From NCBI GenBank assembly GCA_023150945.1, contig JAKLJX010000035.1:1-45156 (forward strand): a DNA stretch of 45,156 nucleotides, in the 5' to 3' direction. Shown in pieces: positions 41,444-45,156 of this stretch (its first letter is position 1; the number at the start of each line of letters is the position of its first letter). Source of the stretch: a bacterium (lineage in GTDB: Bacteria > Zhuqueibacterota > Zhuqueibacteria > Zhuqueibacterales > Zhuqueibacteraceae). Made by a program: the position numbers and the translations under genes. The notes under the pieces are model-generated. The model was given only the letters and a program-made list of their open reading frames with translations, did not search any database and was not told the origin of the DNA.

Positions 41444-41487
41444 AGTGGTACAGTGAAAATAAGATAAATGGTTCTTTTTGATTGGTC
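41444..41487. promoter_or_regulatory. Possible MocR binding sites, three TGGT direct repeats
   Basis: AGTGGTAC (41444-41451) and AATGGTTC (41467-41474) are direct repeats 23 nt apart, and GATTGGTC (41480-41487) is a third loose copy. They lie in the shared leader of the divergent MocR and AhpD-like genes. MocR dimers commonly bind such spaced direct repeats. The pairing is inference. Confidence 0.5.
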
Positions 41488-41602
41488 AGCTTCTACCTAT
41501 ACTGGGCCGGGTTTCGAAAGTTCCGGAGGCGCAAAAAATCGTCCGGACCGGGACGGCCCAATCGCAATAATTGCTTTGCACCATTCACTCACAGGAGTAC
41601 CC

Positions 41603-42067
41603 ATGAAAACACGTCTCCACTACGCGAAAGCCGCGCCGGGTGTTTATCAAGCCATGGATGCCCTCGATCAGTATCTCAGTACCTGCGGCTTGGAAGAAGC
41701 CCTGCTGCATCTGGTTCGGCTGCGAGCCTCGCAGATCAACGGATGCGCCTATTGCCTGGATATGCACTGGAAGGATTTGCGCGCGCTTGGCGATAATGAG
41801 CAGCGCCTGTATTCGTTGGATGCCTGGCGCGAATGCCCGTACTACAGCGAGCGTGAACGCGCGGCGCTGGCGTGGACCGAGGCCGTGACCATGATCTCCA
41901 ACGGCCACGTTGCTGAGGCCATCTATGCAGAGGTGCGCCCGCATTTCAGCGAGAAGGAATTGGCAGACTTGACGCTTGCAGTTGCCGCCATCAATGCGTG
42001 GAACCGGCTGTCGATTGCAGCGCGGCTCGTACCCGGAGACTATCAACCGGCCAAGCCGGCGCGCTGA
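41603..42067 (+). CDS. Carboxymuconolactone decarboxylase/AhpD family protein
   Basis: The 154-residue product begins MKTRLHYAKAAPGVYQAMDA. The redox site CAYCLDMH (C48, C51, H55) is that of AhpD-type alkylhydroperoxidase relatives, followed by WTEAVTMISNGHV and AVAAINAWNRLSIAARL. It probably reduces peroxides or acts as a thiol-disulfide enzyme in the cytoplasm. The ATG at 41603 follows AGGAG by 7 nt; an in-frame ATG further upstream would add residues unlike the family. Regulation by the divergent MocR protein is likely. It is the only whole plus-strand gene in the window. Confidence 0.92.
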   Translation: MKTRLHYAKAAPGVYQAMDALDQYLSTCGLEEALLHLVRLRASQINGCAYCLDMHWKDLRALGDNEQRLYSLDAWRECPYYSERERAALAWTEAVTMISNGHVAEAIYAEVRPHFSEKELADLTLAVAAINAWNRLSIAARLVPGDYQPAKPAR

Positions 42068-42079
42068 AAAGAGGTAATC

Positions 42080-42141
42080 GGGAGCGCGGATTCTCTTGTC
42101 CGTGAGCTGCCGACGGCGAAGAGAACTCGCGCTCCTTTGTT
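42080..42141 (+). terminator. Long inverted repeat after the AhpD-like gene, likely terminator
   Basis: Arms of 17 nt lie at 42080-42096 (GGAGCGCGGATTCTCTT) and 42118-42134 (AAGAGAACTCGCGCTCC), with only two mismatches and a 21-nt loop. TTTGTTCT follows. It starts 13 nt after the stop codon. It lies between convergent genes and may serve the AhpD-like message; the T run is weak. Confidence 0.65.
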
Positions 42142-42143
42142 CT

Positions 42144-42183
42144 CACCAGGGCGGCCAGTGCGGCGCAGGGTCGCCCTCCCTGG
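42144..42183. repeat. Second palindrome between convergent genes
   Basis: ACCAGGG (42144-42150) pairs with CCCTGGT (42177-42183), and the inner GGGCG may pair with CGCCC. It could end the minus-strand barrel gene's message. The rest of the gap to 42257 shows nothing. Confidence 0.5.
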
Positions 42184-42257
42184 TTACCCGCCTTGCGCCA
42201 GACAGCCGGCAGCGGAGCGGAAATACGAACGGAAAGCCGGTGGGCAAGAAGAAGGAT

Positions 42258-43037
42258 TCAAAACTCGAAGCCCGTGCGCAGTGAGAAGGTGGAAACCGCG
42301 GCGACATCCACCTCAGCCGTCAAGCTGAAGAAAGAAATCGAAAACTGGCTGCCAATAATCCCGCGAGGCGTCAACAGGGTTTCGTTGTGCAGATCGACTT
42401 TCGCCGTTGTTTCGGCGGCGCGCGCCAAGTTGGCGCCGATCCCAAGATAAGGCGTCAGCTTGCCGAATCTTTTGCTCGCCGACAGATCCGCGCCCAACAC
42501 GTAAAAATTCAAATCCTCGACGCCCAGCAGCGTGGCGTAACTCGTCCGCACCGCCATTGCCCACGGCTGCTGCGGTTTCATGAACAGGGCATACTTCACT
42601 TCACCGCCCATGAAGCCGTAATTCGCCTGCGGATTCTTGGTGAAATAGAAGCCCACATCGACGCGATCGGACACGCCCATTCTGGCGAAAAGCTTGGGCG
42701 CAACAATCCGGTCGCCGAGATAATGCTGCTCGTGCGGATGCGAGAACGTGTTGTTCCACGCCGGATCAGCGTCATTGATGGGGGTACTCGAGTAATCGAG
42801 GCCGACTTGCAATCGTCGCGCGCCGAGCGGCTCTGCGGGCGACATCAGCTTGAAAGTGAACACCTGGGCAGCCTCACGGGTGAATTTGTGAAACTGGCCC
42901 TGCGTCAAGGAAGGATCGAGGATGATCGCGCATTCCTTGTAGCGATGGTTGACGTGCAGCTCTTGCGCGTTGGCAATGGTGAGACAGCATAACACGAGAA
43001 TGGCCGGTACGATTCGGCTGAGGGTTTTGAGGCGCAT
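42258..43037 (-). CDS. Hypothetical outer-membrane beta-barrel protein
   Basis: The 259-residue protein has a signal peptide (MRLKTLSRIVPAILVLCC, ending IANAQ) and a body of alternating strands ending in Phe (STFSLRTGFEF). Phrases such as ARMGVSDRVDVGFYFTKNPQ and GKLTPYLGIGANLA are barrel-like. I do not know a family. The ribosome site AGGAGGT lies 5 nt before the ATG at 43037 and is the best in the window, so it may be highly made. It lies 163 bp after the AraC-type regulator gene, on the same strand. Confidence 0.75.
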   Translation of the reverse strand: MRLKTLSRIVPAILVLCCLTIANAQELHVNHRYKECAIILDPSLTQGQFHKFTREAAQVFTFKLMSPAEPLGARRLQVGLDYSSTPINDADPAWNNTFSHPHEQHYLGDRIVAPKLFARMGVSDRVDVGFYFTKNPQANYGFMGGEVKYALFMKPQQPWAMAVRTSYATLLGVEDLNFYVLGADLSASKRFGKLTPYLGIGANLARAAETTAKVDLHNETLLTPRGIIGSQFSISFFSLTAEVDVAAVSTFSLRTGFEF

Positions 43038-43200
43038 TTGGACCTCCTGTTTCTGGTTCAAGAGAAAACCCTGACTGATCCCATTTGGATTTGTTTTCGC
43101 CGCAAGCGGGGATGTGCGCCGCGTGCGGGATAAATCTAATACCCTGAGCCGTACGAATCGTCTCAGCTTATCGGTAAGGACATCTTTCCGGGCGGACTGC

Positions 43201-44355
43201 TCAGAAATCGGCCACCTGAAACCTCGCTTCCGCGGCCTTCTTGAATTGCGAGGGTGTCATGTTGGCATGTTTCTTGAAAGCCGCGTTGAACACAGATTTG
43301 GAACTAAAGCCGACGTCATACGCGATTGCCAAAATCGTAAGGTGCCGATAGGCCGGATCAAGCAATCGCCTTTTTGCTTCCGCCACTCTGTAATTGTTTA
43401 CAAAATCATAAAAGTTTTGCTGCAATCGGTCATTGATGATTTGAGAAAGATGATGCGCCGGAACGGCAACACACTCGGCCAGTTCATTCAGCGTCAGATC
43501 GTTCTTGGTGTAGATCTTTTTGGAATCCATGAATTGCTGCAAGCGGCGCAGGTAGTTCTCCGACTGCTCGGGTGAAAGTCCGGATCTTTGATACTTCGGC
43601 GCGCGGGTGAAATGAACCTCCTCGCTATGGATTTCCCGTTGGCGCAGGCTCAAGTAACCCATGACATAAATAAAAACCGCTGTTGCCTGAGCAATGAAGT
43701 GGTCCGCCTCGTCGGTTAAGGTGAGGCCGATGACGGGCAGAATGTTGACGATGAACACCAGCAACCAAATGCCGGCCGAGCCAATCGTGAGGTTGCGCAG
43801 CCAGGTGAGATTGATTTTGTCAATGGAGGAGAAGGAATCCTTGATTGTCCGCGAATGCCGTTGCAGCAGAAGCAGGCTCAGGATCAAGTAAACATTGCCC
43901 TGCAAAATCATGATCCACTCAAACGAAACGAGAGCCAACGGTTTGCCGGCCTCGTTCATGTTCTCGATAAACCGGAATTTCTCCGCGGCGCTGGACAGAT
44001 GAAAGGGCAGCATGTACGCTTTGAAGATCACGAACGGCAGAAAATGAAGCCACTCGCGCTTTTCGAGACGGCGGCCGGGAGAAATCATGAGCCGGACATA
44101 CACGTAATGCAGCGGACCAAACAGGAAGGGCAACCCGGTGGTCACGCCAATCAAATGAGGAAACGACTGCTGGTAATTCATCATGGTGAAAGCCACGTCG
44201 GTGATATACACCGAATACAGCGACACCAGCAGGGCCAGTATCCGATTCGCCGCTTGATTCCGTTTTCTTTCAAGCAGCAGGAGCGCCAGAAAGAACCCCT
44301 GACCAGCGCCCAGTAACAGGATCACCGAGAAAATATCAAACGAGAGTTGCATCAT
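43201..44355 (-). CDS. Membrane-anchored AraC family regulator (7TM-type N-terminal part)
   Basis: Residues 1-240 hold about seven hydrophobic segments (FDIFSVILLLGAGQGFFLAL, ATAVFIYVMGYLSL). The C-terminal about 100 residues are an AraC helix-turn-helix pair: LNELAECVAVPAHHLSQIIN and ILAIAYDVGFSSKSVFNAAF, ending with TPSQFKK. Membrane-anchored AraC regulators sense an envelope or lipid signal and bind DNA from the membrane. The likely target is the barrel gene downstream or the cupin gene upstream. The start may be either of two adjacent ATGs. Confidence 0.9.
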   Translation of the reverse strand: MMQLSFDIFSVILLLGAGQGFFLALLLLERKRNQAANRILALLVSLYSVYITDVAFTMMNYQQSFPHLIGVTTGLPFLFGPLHYVYVRLMISPGRRLEKREWLHFLPFVIFKAYMLPFHLSSAAEKFRFIENMNEAGKPLALVSFEWIMILQGNVYLILSLLLLQRHSRTIKDSFSSIDKINLTWLRNLTIGSAGIWLLVFIVNILPVIGLTLTDEADHFIAQATAVFIYVMGYLSLRQREIHSEEVHFTRAPKYQRSGLSPEQSENYLRRLQQFMDSKKIYTKNDLTLNELAECVAVPAHHLSQIINDRLQQNFYDFVNNYRVAEAKRRLLDPAYRHLTILAIAYDVGFSSKSVFNAAFKKHANMTPSQFKKAAEARFQVADF

Positions 44356-44425
44356 GCTGTTCGCGGTTGATCATGCACGTCGTGTAGTGGCTTGCCGGTA
44401 ATTGCCCTTGATGCTGTTTCGACTT

Positions 44426-44770
44426 CTACTTGTCCTGCAGCCATTCCTGAATCATCCGGGGTGAGGCGTGAATGCAGAGCATTTCAAGGCGATCGCCGCC
44501 GATATTGATGAATTTGTGGGGAGTGTCAGCTCCCACCACGCCGACGTCGCCCGGGCCAGCCTCGATCTCCACGCCGTCCGCGGTTATGCGTACGCTTCCA
44601 CTGCGGACGATCCAGGTCTCAGAATAAGGATGCCTGTGCAAGGCCGGCCCCTTGCCTGGCTCGACGTTGACGAGGAAGAAGGAGATTCCCGAGCCATGTG
44701 GCTCACCCTCAAATTTTACCGTACCGCCGCGATCAGGTTGCAGGTCACGTTTCCGAATGATTGTATGCAT
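44426..44770 (-). CDS. Small cupin-domain protein
   Basis: The 114-residue product begins MHTIIRKRDLQPDRGG. The cupin metal ligands are clear: H45 and H47 in PALHRHPYSETWIV, E51, and H85 in ADTPHKFINI. It probably binds a metal and a small molecule, as in many single-domain cupins. The ATG at 44770 follows AGGAG by 7 nt; an upstream in-frame start would add 41 residues of no known type. It lies 70 bp before the AraC-type gene and may be co-transcribed with it. Confidence 0.88.
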   Translation of the reverse strand: MHTIIRKRDLQPDRGGTVKFEGEPHGSGISFFLVNVEPGKGPALHRHPYSETWIVRSGSVRITADGVEIEAGPGDVGVVGADTPHKFINIGGDRLEMLCIHASPRMIQEWLQDK

Positions 44771-45131
44771 GGAAGATCTCCTGATGTGGGTCGGCGCAGC
44801 CTTTTGCGAACGACGCAGACGCGCGGCCTGACTTCCGGTATCGAAGAAGAAGTGGACATGAACAGGGTGTTCAAAAGTGATGCTTGACGTCATGCCCGGT
44901 GCGCCGTTTTAGCAAGGCATCCACAGACTTCTATAAGAACAAAAATTTCGTTTTTGCCGGAATGACTGCGGCGATGAATTTGAGCTTGTTCAACACCTTG
45001 TTCGAACTGATTTCCTGAAAAGTATAGCATAAATCACTCGCGTGTCAACATAAATCTTGCGGGATGACCATGAGTAAGTGTTTGTTAAAAAATAAGCTTT
45101 ACAATTAAATATTTTGTGTTATCTTGTAGAC
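44771..45131. other. Gene-free right edge, becoming AT-rich
   Basis: No gene is seen in these 361 bp. From about 45040 the base composition falls to a clearly AT-rich level, unlike the GC-rich block before it. This may be the border of an acquired element or the start of a new promoter region. Confidence 0.6.
45098..45125 (+). promoter_or_regulatory. Possible promoter, TTTACA-16-TATCTT, before a start at the window edge
   Basis: TTTACA (45098-45103) and TATCTT (45120-45125) are 16 nt apart. An ATG at 45132 opens a frame, MHNLKAYK, that runs off the window. It lies only 6 nt after the -10, so a message from this promoter would be leaderless, or the ATG is not the start. Too little coding sequence is present to judge. 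Confidence 0.4.
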
Positions 45132-45156
45132 ATGCACAATTTAAAGGCCTACAAAA

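Overview
The window reads as a chromosomal fragment of a Gram-negative bacterium of the Fibrobacteres-Chlorobi-Bacteroidetes (FCB) kind. The signs are a TonB-dependent receptor, a PorV/PorQ-type barrel, two secreted proteins with type IX secretion (T9SS)-like C-terminal domains, a FadL/OmpP1-like barrel and a GWxTD-domain protein. That mix fits lineages such as Calditrichota or KSB1 better than classical Bacteroidetes, but the placement is inference. No rRNA, CRISPR array or intact tRNA was seen.

Left edge (1-682): the 5' part of a DUF4372/IS4-type transposase and one end of its insertion sequence, inserted in a NagX/DUF5009-like acyltransferase gene that has lost its 3' end.

Main block (about 680-39,100): 27 genes, all on the minus strand, almost all concerned with carbohydrate. 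In transcription order: a LacI regulator; an ABC sugar importer (binding protein and two permeases, no ATPase); a GWxTD protein; a lipoprotein; a FadL-like barrel; a secreted CBM9-like protein; a sorbitol/threonine-type dehydrogenase; a TonB receptor; a large T9SS cargo-like protein; a PorV-like barrel; a large GH106-like glycosidase; ribokinase, a VOC protein and RbsD; an aldo/keto reductase; a GH39-like glycosidase; an AllA-like cupin; a TIM-barrel glycosidase; a Gfo/Idh/MocA oxidoreductase; a sugar isomerase/epimerase; a GH42 beta-galactosidase; an MFS transporter; a PIG-L deacetylase; a secreted six-hairpin glycosidase; and the broken NagX-like gene. Together they suggest capture of a plant- or glycoconjugate-type sugar at the surface, deglycosylation in periplasm and cytoplasm, redox and isomerase handling of the released sugar, and export or import by MFS and ABC carriers. 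A LacI-type palindrome lies on a near-consensus promoter in front of lacI, and a second copy lies in front of the ABC genes.

Break (39,171-39,945): a gene-free stretch with a 25-nt tRNA 3' end and a decayed IS256/mutator transposase tail, which looks like an old integration scar.

Right block (39,946-45,156): a divergent MocR regulator and AhpD-like peroxidase-type gene with a strong inverted repeat after it; a cupin, a membrane-anchored AraC regulator and an outer-membrane barrel on the minus strand; then an AT-rich edge with a possible promoter.

The intergenic spaces are unusually rich in short tandem (7-9 nt) and palindromic repeats. Several touch ribosome binding sites, stop codons or even coding sequence.
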